64,000 nucleotides of DNA, from positions 2,801,021 to 2,865,020 of the forward strand of contig OX335642.1 of NCBI GenBank assembly GCA_946894095.1, read 5' to 3'. Below the pieces are notes generated by a model. It searched no databases. It was not told where the DNA came from and saw nothing but the letters and a program-made list of their open reading frames with translations. The translations under genes and the position numbers were made by a program. The stretch is from Incurvaria masculella. Its lineage: Eukaryota; Arthropoda; Insecta; Lepidoptera; Incurvariidae. Position 1 is the first letter of the stretch. The number at the start of each line of letters is the position of its first letter. Of this stretch, positions 21,786 through 33,732 are shown one piece after another.

Positions 21786-22334
21786 CAAAAATACAAATTA
21801 CTGTCACACTAGTCGAACTCGTACTTCAGTTTATCTCGTAATAGCTACATTGGAGACCCATGGGCTTGTCATCGAATACACCGTTTTAAAACTCCCACGT
21901 GGCTTCATTATATCTTTTTATATAATAAACATTCAGACACACGTACGCGATGCGTGGGGCGATGTACAATCGACGTCCAAAGTGCTTATTCATCTCAGAT
22001 GTAATTGCTGGAACATGAAATTCGCGCAGAGAACCTAATGGTACACAATACTTACGTTTATGGATAAATAGTGTAAAGCCTAGAAAATGCCACGGCATGG
22101 CACCCGCATTGCAGATAACCTATAAATATAAATATATTGTGTAACTGATGAAACATGCGCATGGTCTACTTTACACGTTTGTATGGGAAGTTGAGCGAGA
22201 AGGCCCACCTTAAAAATAATAATCCTGTGTCTTATACATTACTTTACTTCCTTTGGTTTTCCATTGAAAAACCCACAATAACGTATCTTGGTTTCGACCT
22301 TTACGAACACATTTGCGGGAACAAATAAACTCAC

Positions 22335-22590
22335 CGGGGGAGTTACCATGTAAATAATTCGCCAATTTAATATCAGGTGAACAGGCAAGAGAGTGATTTA
22401 ATCTAACGTTTAGTTGCATTTTGCATCATGCCAACTCATAAATTACCGCACAAATTACATCAGGTCGAACAACGCAACGTTTGACAGTTGGCATGGTACG
22501 AAATGCAACTAAACGTCAGATTTAACCACTCATTTGCCTGTTCACCTGCTATTAAACCGGCGAGTTAACTTATCATGGTAACCCCCCTGA
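22335..22590. mobile_element. Palindromic MITE, family M1, copy 1
   Basis: Left GGGGGAGTTACCATG...CAGGTGAACAGGCAAGAGAG...AACGTTTAGTTGCATTT pairs with right AAATGCAACTAAACGTC...CATTTGCCTGTTCACCTG...CATGGTAACCCCCCT. The arms are imperfect but nearly whole length. Related copies are at 23549-23762 and 39360-39440. Confidence 0.75.
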
Positions 22591-23087
22591 GCACATAACA
22601 TTGCAATGGACAAAACAATATCTTACCGGTTGTGCACATCCTACGCCGACTGTACCAGTCGTAGATGTGTCCTAGATAGTCCACGTGGGACGCTCGTGGG
22701 TGGTGGTCTTTTTAACTGCGAGGAAATTGCTTAATAGAGACTTTTGAAAGAAACCATAATGTAACTGCTTTGTGTTAATAGCCGGTTCATAATGGTTGTT
22801 TGTTTGGTTATTGTACCTGCGTATGCACTAACAGTGCATTTACATGCATTGTTAATACGCTTGAATTGTCTGATTTGCATATCGATATTTCGCTATGAAA
22901 TGTTTATTTAATTTCCGATACACTTGATAATTATTGTGTACTTACACAGTGATTGAGTTTAGTTTGATAAAGACGTAAACGAGACAACATTTAATTATTT
23001 TTAAAAAATAACCACAAAGAATTTCGATAATAAAAAAAGTAAATATGTAGATCGATGGTCTAGGTATAATTTAATGTTAAAACTGTA

Positions 23088-23207
23088 ACAGCTGTATTCA
23101 GAGTGGGCGGAACTTTAACCCGCCGGACTTTCAACGCCGGTTTTTCTATGGTTAGTCCACTGCTAATCTCGTACTAAGTTTTACAGGTGCTCTCTGAATA
23201 AAACTGT
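23088..23207. mobile_element. Short palindromic MITE, family M2, copy 1
   Basis: Starts ACAGCTGTATTCAGAG and ends CTCTGAATAAAACTGT. Inside, CGCCGGACTTTCAACGCCGG and TATGGTTAGTCC are shared with 60319-60434 and 62768-62869. About 120 bp, no coding capacity. Confidence 0.75.
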
Positions 23208-23548
23208 AAGTCTCTAGTGATTTGTGATCTCAAATTGGAAAAATATTCATAAACTTTCATAAAAAAAGTTTGAACACAGAGCATGAGCGTCAGGTTTTAG
23301 GGCTACCGGTATAGATTTCAAATATAACTAGACCATCAACGCATATTTCATATATATCAAATTCCACAATAAGCAGTAGTTAAAATATGGCCGGAAGTCA
23401 AAATATGTTTTTAGTTTTTAAAATAATTAAAATAAATGTAACATTATCCCATTAAATGGGCGGAAGAAAAAATAAGACTCAATTCAACTATAAAGTAATA
23501 ATAAGATTCCTGCATGAGCGAACAGACTGAGAGATGAGAGAATGCAAT

Positions 23549-23762
23549 CTGGAGGTGACCTTGGTAAATTAATTCGCTGGGGGAAGTGCGTGATAAAATG
23601 TAACGTTTAGTTGGATTTCGTATTAGCAACTGTCAAACGACGTGTTATTCCGCCAAGTGAACAGAAATTTAAGTTCGCATTGTAAGACATGCTACTAAAC
23701 GTCAGATTGAGTCACCCCCTTGCATGTTCCCCGACGAGTAAATTTACCAAGGTAACCCTCCA
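23549..23762. mobile_element. Palindromic MITE, family M1, copy 2
   Basis: Left GGAGGTGACCTTGGTAAATT and right AATTTACCAAGGTAACCCTC are inverted. The inner AACGTTTAGTTGGATTTC and CTACTAAACGTCAGATT match the copy at 22335. Confidence 0.75.
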
Positions 23763-23897
23763 GGCCCTCCGGGCATCTAAAAACAGTATGAGTGTACCCA
23801 GGACCTCTACCAACTGGCTACTCCTAGCTATCAAACTCTAACTCAAACTCAAATTATTTATTGGTTCATACAACATAACATATTCTATTTACATATT

Positions 23898-24175
23898 AGG
23901 GTTCCGTACCCAAAGGGTGCCAACGGAACCCTATTAATAATCCTCCGCTGTCCGTCCGTCCGTCCGTCCGTCACAGGGCTGTATCTCATGAACCGTAATA
24001 GGCAGGCAGCTGAATTTTTCACAGTGTGTATTTATTTTGCCGCTATTACAACAAATAGGTAAAATTAAAAAAATATAAGAATTAATGGGGGTCCCATACA
24101 ATTTTTTTTTTTAAATCTAGTACCATGGTACGGAACCCTTCGTGTGCGAGTCCGACTCACACTTGGCCGGTTTTA
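23898..24175 (-). mobile_element. Dispersed repeat R, copy 2, inverted
   Basis: Reverse complement of 21306-21592: AGGGTTCCGTACCCAAAGGG at one end, (CCGT)n near 23950, and GTGCGAGTCCGACTCACAC then TTGGCCGGTTTT at the other. With copy 1 it forms a 2.3-kb-spaced inverted pair able to fold in an intron RNA. Confidence 0.8.
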
Positions 24176-25134
24176 TGGCTATTTACAGCCTTCCATGCTC
24201 GCTAGACACTACAATGGGATACCATCAACAAGATGAGCTAAATACACATTTTTATTATCTTGTCACCTTCGGTAGAGTTCCTGAATTTGGATATGTGTTG
24301 CATAGTCAACACCATTACCTATTATAAATATAGTATCAAATAATACATGCAAATAATGGCTTAGAAATTGGAAGGGCATTATAATAAGTTCGACTCAAAT
24401 TCATGTTTTGTTGTAATAGAGTCAATAGGTTTCTATATCGAATCGTTAAAACGTAATATTCTCAATTTCAAAAACCTCAATTCTGAAACGTTTCTCACAC
24501 TTTTCACGCTGAAACTTTTGAACTTTTTGTTTTTCTCGCATGCATCATGTCTCTAATTACCTTGTAATTTTCACTGAAACTTATCCAGGTAGCTAATGAA
24601 GTTTTGATGAAATTTGCTCACGCGTTGGAAGTTTTTAATGGGAATACATTCTGCGAAAGGAACTCGCTGTATTTCTCAGAGTTCGCGGAGTTCTTTGATA
24701 ATTCTCAGCGACATGATTCCAAAGTAAACTCGCCTAAAAGGGATCTCTCATTACATGTCCTCTTTCAATTCTAATTTTAGTTATGGAACATTAACTTAAC
24801 AATAATATAACATTCTTTATTGTACACCTTTTGACAATGGTTACAACAGGTGGGCTTAATGTCAAAAGGCATTCTCCATCTACCAATCTTTTGGATGTAG
24901 ATAAAGGCAGACAGAAATAATTCGGAGCATTTTAAAAATTACTACATATAATAAATAGTTCTCGAGACTTGGAAGAAGCACGAGTGTATGCAATACAATT
25001 ATTTATTGTTTTTATATATCTGACATGCGTACAATATTGTAGTGAGAATTTGTTTATCTTCTAACTTATATTCTATTTGATACCACATTGTATAAAATAT
25101 CAAGTCTGAGTCACCAAAGTCGAATTTAGTGTTT

Positions 25135-25527
25135 TTATGGAATCCACTTGGATGGCTAATACCACAAAACTTCCGTCATAATATTAGGCCAATATACCAT
25201 TCATGAAGTAATAAGGTTCTTCTCTTTATGAGCACAGCTACACTGAACTGGATGGAAAAAACGGACAATTTTTCATTGCCACTTCAACCATAGTTTCATC
25301 CAACGCGGTGGTACCAACCCGTGCGGGCTTAACCCTAGTAGGGGAAGGGGACCTACAGTTTTACAAGGGTTCCGAAACATGGAGCAGCTCGCATTCTTAA
25401 CGAAATGCACGTATCCAACTCAGAAATAGAAAGAAGGTTGTGCACGACCGAGGCGAGGATATGAACCCATAACCTCTCGCACGAAAGGCAAGTCCTCTAT
25501 CCCCTACACCACGAGATGTATAAGTAT
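25135..25527 (-). mobile_element. tRNA-headed SINE, near full length, minus strand
   Basis: GGATGGCTAATACCACAAAA, ACACTGAACTGGATGGAAA, TTTTTCATTGCCACTTCAAC, GGGGACCTACAGTTTTACA, CTCGCATTCTTAACGAAATG, GAGGATATGAACCC (B-box complement) and CCCCTACACCACGAG. Diverged but in family order. Confidence 0.85.
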
Positions 25528-26060
25528 TAGTATCAGACAGATTTAACTTGATAATTTTATGTATTTAATGAACACGAAAATACCGTTATCACATTAATTT
25601 GAGGCTCAATGTATGTTGATGTCTTTGGATACTCTTATATTAAGAATGAAGAGACAGACATGCAAATATGTTATGTGTTTGCGTATCATAGAGGGTTCTT
25701 ATTAAAAATATTGTTATGCCCGTATTGTAGGCGCACAAGTCGAGGCGAGAGTATAAAAGATTTTTTCCATACATATTGAGGTAAACATATCCGTTGAAGG
25801 CAAACAGACAATTTTCGGCAATTTTCCCGAAACGTGCCGACGTGCGTTCGGCGGAAAATATCAAATTTTTCCCCTGAGTTGCGGGAACGTCGATGTAATA
25901 ATGCGTTAAGATGTTCACCCTTGTTATTGCAACCTGACATGAATGACTTACCTCATATCTAGTATTCTTTGTACTTATAAACAATCACGAAGCAAGGAAA
26001 CATCATTAAATAAAGAAAACTTGGAAATTATTAGCTCAGAAGTATAGTGTAAGGTTGGAC

Positions 26061-26140
26061 GACTTCGTCACGAATGCGAACTGCTCTGTGGTAGCAATGT
26101 GTAACTGTAGGTCCCCTGTGGGGTAATGTTTATGCCTCTA
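26061..26140 (+). mobile_element. SINE body fragment
   Basis: GACTTCGTCACGAATGCG and AACTGTAGGTCCCCTGT match the middle of the SINE family (compare 56955-57010). No head or tail. Confidence 0.6.
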
Positions 26141-26379
26141 TGCGATAGGTTTATACGGGGATGCAACGGAAACTCGGTTATATGATTTGACTATATTGAC
26201 ACATTTATATTGTACAATGAGGTGGAATGCATGTGCGCGGCGCGACTGCCTCGGGCCCACTATGGTAGTATAAGGTCTTGCGTGCGGTACTGCTCGCATT
26301 TGTGGGACGGCTCAGCTCAGCACATGCTTGCGCTGTGCGTCTCGTCAACAACCCCTTGGTATCTTTTAATTTAGAGACC

Positions 26380-26700
26380 CTCCAACTCTGAAGGGATGTA
26401 GGTTCTCTCTCTGTGTTCTACCGTCTTTACCATGGAGGATGCTCATAGGCTTCTACCATCGGACAACGTGGTACAGGCAGGTAATGCCGGGTGCCGACAT
26501 TCCAAAAATCAGAACCAACCGATCTTCTATGTACTTTTTCTATTGGGTCGATAAACTATGGAATGCACCTCCTGCCCAGGTATTTCCTCCATAGTACAAC
26601 CTGGGGTCCTTCAAACATGGTGTGAAGAAACACCTGGCCTGCCGGCATGGTTTTCGCAGACCCCTCGAAGAAATAAAAGCTCATGGGCGTTTCTTTCTTC
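26380..26700 (+). pseudogene. LINE ORF2 C-terminal fragment (copy 2 of 3)
   Basis: Shares GTCTTTACCATGGAGGATGC, GACATTCCAAAAATCAGAAC, GTATTTCCTCC and the FKHGVKKHLACRHGF segment with 37730-38160. The coding frame is broken by frameshifts and stops. Same LINE family as 13600-13760. Confidence 0.75.
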
Positions 26701-27540
26701 GCGTTTCTTTCTATCTTTCATTAGATGTACATATATTAACACAGTCGGATTCGTCAAAGTGGTTTTATTTTTGATGCCAATTAGATTACCTCTGACGATG
26801 AATAACCGTCGAGAAACTTTGCCAGGTTTGTCTTTTTTTCTTTGATACCTACAAAATAGCTTACAACGGTTGATACATTACTATTTACTCCATTAAATGT
26901 TTATTACCATAAAAAACATCAGATGGAGAGCAAACTCTTGACTACCATAATTGGTACGACGTCGATGCGATTGGTGTGACGTATAAAAGGAGACGTACAA
27001 AAACAGCAAAGAATATGCCCAAATATTCGATCGCATGCCCATATCGACGCAATGCTTACATCGATATCTGAGGCGTATTCTCAAACAATAAATCATTCCC
27101 TGGCGATTATTTTTCGCGCGATGTACAGATAAATTAAACCGAAGGAACTCGCTTCAGGATTCAGGATTGACGGAACGGGTTGTCGCTATTTAATAGCGCC
27201 TAATTTTTCTCTCGGTTCCAATTTCCAAGGAAAACTTTCACTTCTTAATCATTCTATGGTAAAAGAAAGCGTCAGCCGAGGTATCTACTCATTTGGGTTA
27301 TACAAGGCATGAATGCAAAAATGTTTTGAACGATTGGCTCATGACATTGGATTATACAGCAACTGAAAATATCCTTACAATACTTAAATAAATACACAAC
27401 CTAATCCAACATACGAAACCATTTCTTTCTTTAATATGTACACACCGCATTATCCCTTGACTAACTCTATTGTTTTATGAATTATTACATTTTCTTTTTT
27501 TTTATATTTCATGTTAATTATTTAGCTCTTTTTCATATTT

Positions 27541-27690
27541 ATACTTTGTTCTGAAAATGTTGATATGGTAAACTTAAGGAAAATATCCCCCACAACACAG
27601 GGAATCCTAGTGTGGGGGTTGTGAATCAAACTGTATGTGAAATGCATTTTTGGTAAAATAAAGAATTATTATTATTATTATTATTGTTCG
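27541..27690 (+). mobile_element. LINE 3' UTR and (ATT)n tail
   Basis: GTGTGGGGGTTGTGAATC, then AATAAAG at 27658 and a seven-fold ATT repeat. This arrangement marks the end of a non-LTR element; no coding remnant is visible upstream. Confidence 0.55.
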
Positions 27691-28707
27691 AACACAGAAG
27701 AGAAAAGTAACGTGAAGTGGCATGTGGTCGCCCCGACCCCGGCTTGTGGACAAATTGTGCATACACGTAAAGTCGGCCGCGCGTCGTAAGCCACGCAGTC
27801 CAAATATCGCAAACCGGGCGCAAATATGTTCCAGAAATGCCTTCTGGGAACTGAGGAATTGCTCCTAAGAGCATTCTACACTATAGCATAGACAAAGGAT
27901 AGTAGGTAGCTCGCTTATTTTCGCTGGTACTATGACATTTATAACCAGCGCCATCTGCCGTCACTGCCAGAACTATGTAGTTACACCGTTATTATAATTC
28001 CAAATTTCGCATAGGCAGGCATGACGTATTCAACGTTAGATTTTAACTATAAATGAAGTACTGTCATTGTGAATCAAAAATATCATTGTTATTCATTGGT
28101 TTCTATTTAATGCATTCTCAAATGTGAATTGCAGCGCATTGACTTTTAATATCCCTATTCAACACTTGTATGCCGTTAGCAATCTTTCCCTACTATCATT
28201 AATCCATGACTATAGAGACGATAGTACACTGATTTAAAAAAATGTTTAGATGAAACAGAATTCCTGTGAATTATTTTTAGTACCGAAAATCATGTGAAAT
28301 GTTATAGCCATAGCAATCACGTTGATCCATCGAATCTGTAGGCCCGTATTCATTAACACAAACGTGGGTGGTTAAACGACGTACGAATCTGAATGTATTA
28401 AAATTAATTCGTTACCAATCGCTCGTTATTCAACATTATGCGTGGGAGTATATTAATTTTAAATTTATTAATATCACCTAATCGACGTGTGTAATTTGTA
28501 CGTCCGGTGGATTATGGAATGGATGTGTTTACTAGCGGTTGCTCGTCACATCGCATTGGGAAAGGAACTGTAATATGGACTTAATCAGCTTAAAATTCGT
28601 GTTTTTGACGGATTGCCATGCTGGGAGGATCAGGGCCTAGGGGTTTTTTTTTATATCGATATGTTCTAATTCTACTACAATAGTAAATTTAATTATTTAT
28701 GTATTTA

Positions 28708-28877
28708 GGGCTGAGATAAATAGTCGTAACAGAAACTAAGACTAACGAAAAGTAGTACTTTGTGACGTCAATTTGCATGACTTTGAGATTTCGTCCGCAC
28801 AAAACGTGTCAAAGTGACGTCACAAAGTACTACTTTTCGTTAGTTTTAGTTTATGTTACGACTATTTATCTCAGCCT
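28708..28877. mobile_element. MITE with long (about 64-bp) inverted arms
   Basis: Left GGCTGAGATAAATAGTCGTA and right TACGACTATTTATCTCAGCC are exact inverse. Pairing continues through ACTAACGAAAAGTAGTACTT/AAGTACTACTTTTCGTTAGT and GTGACGTCA. The loop is about 38 bp. A TA next to each end may be the target duplication. Confidence 0.88.
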
Positions 28878-30390
28878 AAGTAATAAAGTAAATGCATTAA
28901 TATATTAATTCCTGAACAAAAAAGTCCTGAGCACATGAACGGAATACTTTCTTGATTTGAGACAAAGTTCAATTGTTTTGTGCAGCGAAATGGTTTCTTG
29001 AATTTAGATAATTTTTAATTAGGTTTTGTGCAGCGAAATACTTTCTAAAACTGTCTTGAATTGATATAATTTTCATGAGTTTTTTGTGAAAAAGTATTTT
29101 CTTGAATTGACATAATTTTCAATAAGTAAGTTATTATGTAGCTAATTCTGTTTTAAATTTAGATAATTTTCAATCTGATATTGATTGGATACTTTACTGA
29201 TTTGAGATAAAGAAAAAAATAGTCCGATTACTTTTTCAGGTTCTTATTTCAATCCATGCATTCTGATTAACAGGTTCAAGAAGTTTTAATAGCTTCTAAT
29301 AAATTTACATAATTTTAAATCTTAACTTCACTAAGGAGTGCAAGGAAGTTCATATACCACTGTCAAACCATCATTTTAATCTCTCGTTTCTAATTCATAC
29401 AACTCAAGTTGATAACAAGAATTTCTCAAACGGTCTCCCAAACAGATATACCCTAAAAGCATGACACAATTAAAACATCTCACCTACTCGAGAACGCCAT
29501 TACATATTTTAGCTCATTAACTTTTTACTCAAATACGCTGGGAAGCTCCGTTCGGAACTCATAACGATTCAAAAATATAGCGTCTCTCTCGCTCCCTCGC
29601 TTATCGCGCATCACTCCTCTCCCTCTACTCGCTGCTATCTGGAAAGCTTTTAGAGTGAAAGCTGTGATTTATAGTTTGTTTTAAGAAACAAATTGGGTAG
29701 TAGTGTCGTCCCGCTCAGATAAGGGTAGTTCGAGCGAGTCCATCTCGCTTTATTACTTTTTGTGAGGCGGAGACATTGTTTACACATGAAGGCGGGTGTC
29801 TTCGCGATACTTTTAGTATTGAACCTATTTAATGGTCGTCTCGACCACACTCGTCAAAACGCACACTTGTCACAAAGTCAAACAATATGTAATGTTTTTT
29901 TGTATTTTTTATTATTGTATTTTTCCTAAATATAGACACGATAACTCATTAAATTATGAAACAACTTCATCTCACAATATCTCTAAGGCGACCAAGAATT
30001 TTATCTTGGTCGCTCCTAAGTAAGGTGGTGGTGTGTCTCATATGATGCGCTGAAAAAAAAAAAACATTAATTTAAGGATAAGTTTTGATTTACAACTTTA
30101 TGTTCTACTAGACCAAACAACTTTACGCCTAAAAATAGCGCGATCTAACGGAGTTAAATTTCTAATAGCTTTAATGACAAAACCAACAAGCGTAAATTCC
30201 CGAAAATGTTGTCCACAACATATATGGCTATAGTTAATATTTATAACACATATCCCATTCCTTTATGTTTATTAGTCGCCTCAAAGTTAATTGATTGTGT
30301 GTGGCGTTTAAAGAACCATTGTATAAGCCAGACATATTTGGAACCCCGTTAAGGTATACAAATATACCTATATATATTTTCACGTTTGTC

Positions 30391-30763
30391 AGCCTCAGTG
30401 GCCCAGTGGCGCGACACTTTGGCGATCGCTCTCCGAAGTTAAGCAACGCTGGGTCCGGTCTGGTCTTGGATGGGTGACCATTCGACCGTTGAGAGAGGCT
30501 GGCCGTGGTTCGGATTCCACGTTAAGCTGTAGGTCCCCTTCCTTACTTACTAGGTGGTAGGGTTTATCCCGCCCGGGTTGGTACCATCGCATTGGATGAA
30601 CGATGGTCGAAGCGGCAATGAAAATTGTCCGTGTTTTCCATCCAGTTCAATGTAGCCGTGCAATATAAGGAAGGTCCTGGCATGGCACCTAGTTCCCATG
30701 TGGTGTGTTAGGCTATAATACGTGTGGTATTAGCCAACCATGTCCAGTCACATAAAAAAAAAA
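30391..30763 (+). mobile_element. 5S-rRNA-headed SINE, second copy
   Basis: Nearly identical to 18323-18705 over the whole length: GAAGTTAAGCAACG at 30437, C-box GGTCTTGGATGGGTGACC (a better match to 5S rRNA than the first copy), and the same body and GTCCAGTCACAT-A12 tail. A few bases are missing near 30715. High identity suggests recent activity. No clean target duplication was found. Confidence 0.9.
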
Positions 30764-30784
30764 CTGTGTTTTAACTCTGTGCCA

Positions 30785-31080
30785 CCTCGAAATCATAGAC
30801 CTTGCATGAACACGCTGTGCTTACGAGACGAACAGTGTGGGAGTAAGAAATCAACTCAAGGATTACCACCGCGAGTTAGAGAAGGACGGAACGGGAGGGT
30901 GTTCGCGCTCATGTAATGTGATGTATTTATAATTTCTTTAGTTTTACCTTAAGTAAGCATGTTAACTTGTAGAGTGTGAGGCGAATGGGCGTAAAACCCC
31001 GGACAAATACCCCTTTTTTCTGGTAAATAAAAGGTGTCCCACTGATTATTTCTCGATCATATTTCTTAACTTCTCCTTAT
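30785..31080 (+). repeat. Dispersed repeat family C, copy 2
   Basis: CTGTGCTTACGAGACGAACA, TACCACCGCGAGTTAGAGAA and CCTTTTTTCTGGTAAATAAA parallel 5690-5935 in order. Immediately follows the 5S-headed SINE. Confidence 0.6.
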
Positions 31081-31559
31081 TTTTCAAAGTAAAACTTGAA
31101 ACAGTCTCCAGCGTTCGTTGACTCTCTTATGTCTTATGGTCGAAACAGTACAATACATGCGAACACGGAAAATCAGTTCTCATTTTCTGATCGTCGATAC
31201 GGCTCGTCGCGGCTAAAGAAATATTCGCTGCTCTCCGCTCGTCGCTCGTGGTGTACCCGCGCCGCTTGCGTTGAGCTTGAGTTGTGTTCTCCCGAGTGAA
31301 AGGTTTAACGCGTAATTAAGTTGCTCGCTCTGAAAAAAAAACCTGAAATATTCAGCATCGTCACGTTCCGTTTAAAAATATTTTCAGCATATTTGGCGTT
31401 CCCAACGGATATTGCCGCCTCGTTCTTAATTAAATGATCTTCATCTGCAGACCAAAATAGGTCATGCTTTGGTCTGGAGCTCAGTAGACCGATGGCCGCC
31501 GCGCCTTGTTGTGTTGTAGTCTGCATCGGGAAAAACTCTGCCATAACATTTTTTTCTGA

Positions 31560-31725
31560 TATGTTTTAGGGCTCCGTAGCCAAATCGCAAAAACGGGACT
31601 CTTAAAATTTCGTCCTGTTCGTCTGTATGCCCGCGTGTCCTCGTGCCTATTTGCCGGTCCGACTGTCTATATGTCACACTCCTTGCTCTGGGACTTTGGA
31701 ACATAAAATACTTTTTTTTTAAAAG
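31560..31725. repeat. Fragment of an R-like dispersed repeat
   Basis: TTTTAGGGCTCCGTAGCC, AAAACGGGACTCTTA, a GTCTGT-rich stretch and TATATGTCACACTCC. The layout resembles the GGGTTCCGTA ends of repeat R but is not the same sequence. Confidence 0.5.
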
Positions 31726-32164
31726 ACACAACTTTCAATGAATCGCTAAACAATGGCCTGCTATATGTCTAATAGACGGATCAAAACAGATCCAGTGCGA
31801 ACAAGCGTGTCAGTTTTAATTATGATTACAATGGTAATCACCGTAAATTTAACAATTCATATTTTGCTATTAAATTTTCTCGAAGATCATAATTAAACTT
31901 ACATTAGTGTAAGCATTATTTTTTATTAAAATGGTGTATCCATAGTATCCATATAGTAGCTTAACTTTTATTATCGGATTATGGTATTCTCTTAGCATTA
32001 TATTCTTGTAATTAAATGTACTTTACTTTGAACCTTAGCACCCATTTTTGTTTGTATGTATTTAATTGATCTCAAAATATATTTTTCTTTTTTTGGAAGA
32101 TTTGTCCCGTCCATTTTATAATCATTACAAATGCATTTTGCGTCAATTTCTTTTTCCCAGCTAT

Positions 32165-32204
32165 GTATTACCATAGAGTAAGCTGTTTACTCTATGGTAT
32201 TACG
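32165..32204. repeat. Small hairpin
   Basis: TACCATAGAGTAA and TTACTCTATGGTA are inverted around a short loop, extended by one-mismatch flanks. Function unknown. Confidence 0.7.
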
Positions 32205-32814
32205 TACAATATTAATAGATACAAAACAAAATAAGGTAGGACCATTTTAAAAAATCACTTTTTTAATCGCTTATAAATAAATAAAATAAATATATTAAAA
32301 TTATTAATTTATTGATTTCAGATGGCAGAATAATTCTAAGTTTGATATGTAAAAAATCCGGTTTTATGGCCTCAAGGCCTCAAATGTGAATATTAGCAGA
32401 CATGCAACGTTTAGAATTGTAAGCCCATTTTTTATTTGCTTTTCTTTGATCGATGTTTCGTTGGGATATCATCAAATAAAGCAGACACAAGCACAAAATG
32501 AATCGCCCCACTTATATGCATTCTGAAAGTTGGGTGACTGACTACTAAGTACCGCCGAAATTACCTCGATGAGTTCAGTCTTTCGCAAGGTCGTCCAGCA
32601 GTCAATCGTTGATTGCCCGCCGTCTGGTAGACATCTCGTAGATTAGAAGCCTTCAGTCGGCCTATCATTAGGTTCGTTAGCTCAGCAAGAGAAATTGTGT
32701 GTTTCAGAGGTTATTTCAACTCTAGATTGGATTAAAATGTCCCTTAAAACGTAGATTGCGATGAATTTCATTTTTCTTTGCGTTAAGTTAAGTTAAGCAG
32801 GTAATACTAGGCAT

Positions 32815-32935
32815 ATTTGGAGCAAAAATAGTGGATACAATTTTGTTTTAAGTTTTAAAAAAATCGTCCTACCCTAACATTTTGCGTATAGGGGTCGTAC
32901 CTCCGTTAATACCCCGTATGTACGATGTTATGCAT
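32815..32935. repeat. Partial copy of the 61432 MITE family
   Basis: GGCATATTTGGAGCAAAAAT, AAAATCGTCCTACCC and ACCTCCGTTAATACCC match the left arm, centre and end of 61432-61687. The right arm is deleted. Confidence 0.6.
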
Positions 32936-33554
32936 TGAATGCATGCAATCGTCTAACTTTTATATTTTTCGCGTCGACCCATACAAAAAGGGAAGCATTT
33001 CCTACTCCATTTCAAAAGATATTTGGTTTTATGCCAACAATATCATCTAACCGGTACGTAGTTGTCTATATTTTTTTTATTATTCTTTTCTGAAATATCC
33101 GCTTTTAACTCGAGTCTTTTGAAAAACTAATGTATGCAACATTGGAGACTAGCTACTAGGATCGAAAATATATTATAGAACAAAATATGAAATTCGACAT
33201 GTTTTGATATAGAAAAAATTAAGGACTAACTAGAAAGTATACCCTTTCAAACAAAAAAGAATTATCTATATCGGTCCAGGCCTCTTGGAGTAATCGGGGA
33301 ACATACATTAAAAAAAAAAAGATTCCGTCGAATTGAGATCCTCCTCATTTTCGACGGTCGGATAAAACAGGTTTCTCTTGAGGACAGCTGCGCGACATTA
33401 TTGTAGGTAAATAATTGGCGTTTAAATTTTAAGATGTAGCCTCTACAATCGCAATATTCATGGTTTCTGTTTGTTTGTTCTTTGCCTTTAACTGTTCCAC
33501 TTAGTAGATTCTACTTTCAGCATCAGCCTGTTGATATCTGCCCTCTGGTTGCAG

Positions 33555-33708
33555 ACCCGCCGGGCGCACCCTACATCGAGGGGTACGCGGAGGGTGAGAC
33601 GGTGCGCCGCGGTCAGACCCTCGAGCTGGTCTGCCGGAGCCGCGGCGGCAACCCGCCCGCCCAGCTCATCTGGTACCGGAACGGCGAGCAGATACGCATG
33701 GCGTACAG
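33555..33708 (+). CDS. sns: Nephrin-family Ig receptor, exon d (first half of next Ig domain)
   Basis: A 154-nt exon between GGTTGCAG and GTGAGG. Its first two bases complete Tyr with exon c, then it reads PPGAPYIEGYAEGETVRR and GQTLELVCRSRGGNPPAQL, then IWYRNGEQIRMAY. It holds the B-strand Cys (LELVC) and the C-strand Trp (LIWY) of the following Ig domain; its second Cys must lie in an exon beyond the window. The SRGGNPP-x-QLIWY string is a hallmark of nephrin-family Ig domains. It ends after AG of an Arg codon (phase 2). A satellite array starts about 25 bp after the donor. Confidence 0.95.
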
Positions 33709-33732
33709 GTGAGGGCAGCCGAGTTAATAAAC

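Larger units (their letters stand above)
16786..33554 (+). other. sns: Intron c-d of the nephrin-like gene (16.8 kb, phase 1)
   Basis: GTAAGT to GGTTGCAG. Filled with SINEs, MITEs, repeats A, B, C and R and LINE tails listed separately. Stretches without a named feature (17530-18300, 19550-20020, 20410-21300, 24180-25130, 26705-27540, 27690-28705, 28880-30390, 31730-32810, 32940-33550) show only AT-rich sequence or short spurious ORFs. Confidence 0.85.
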
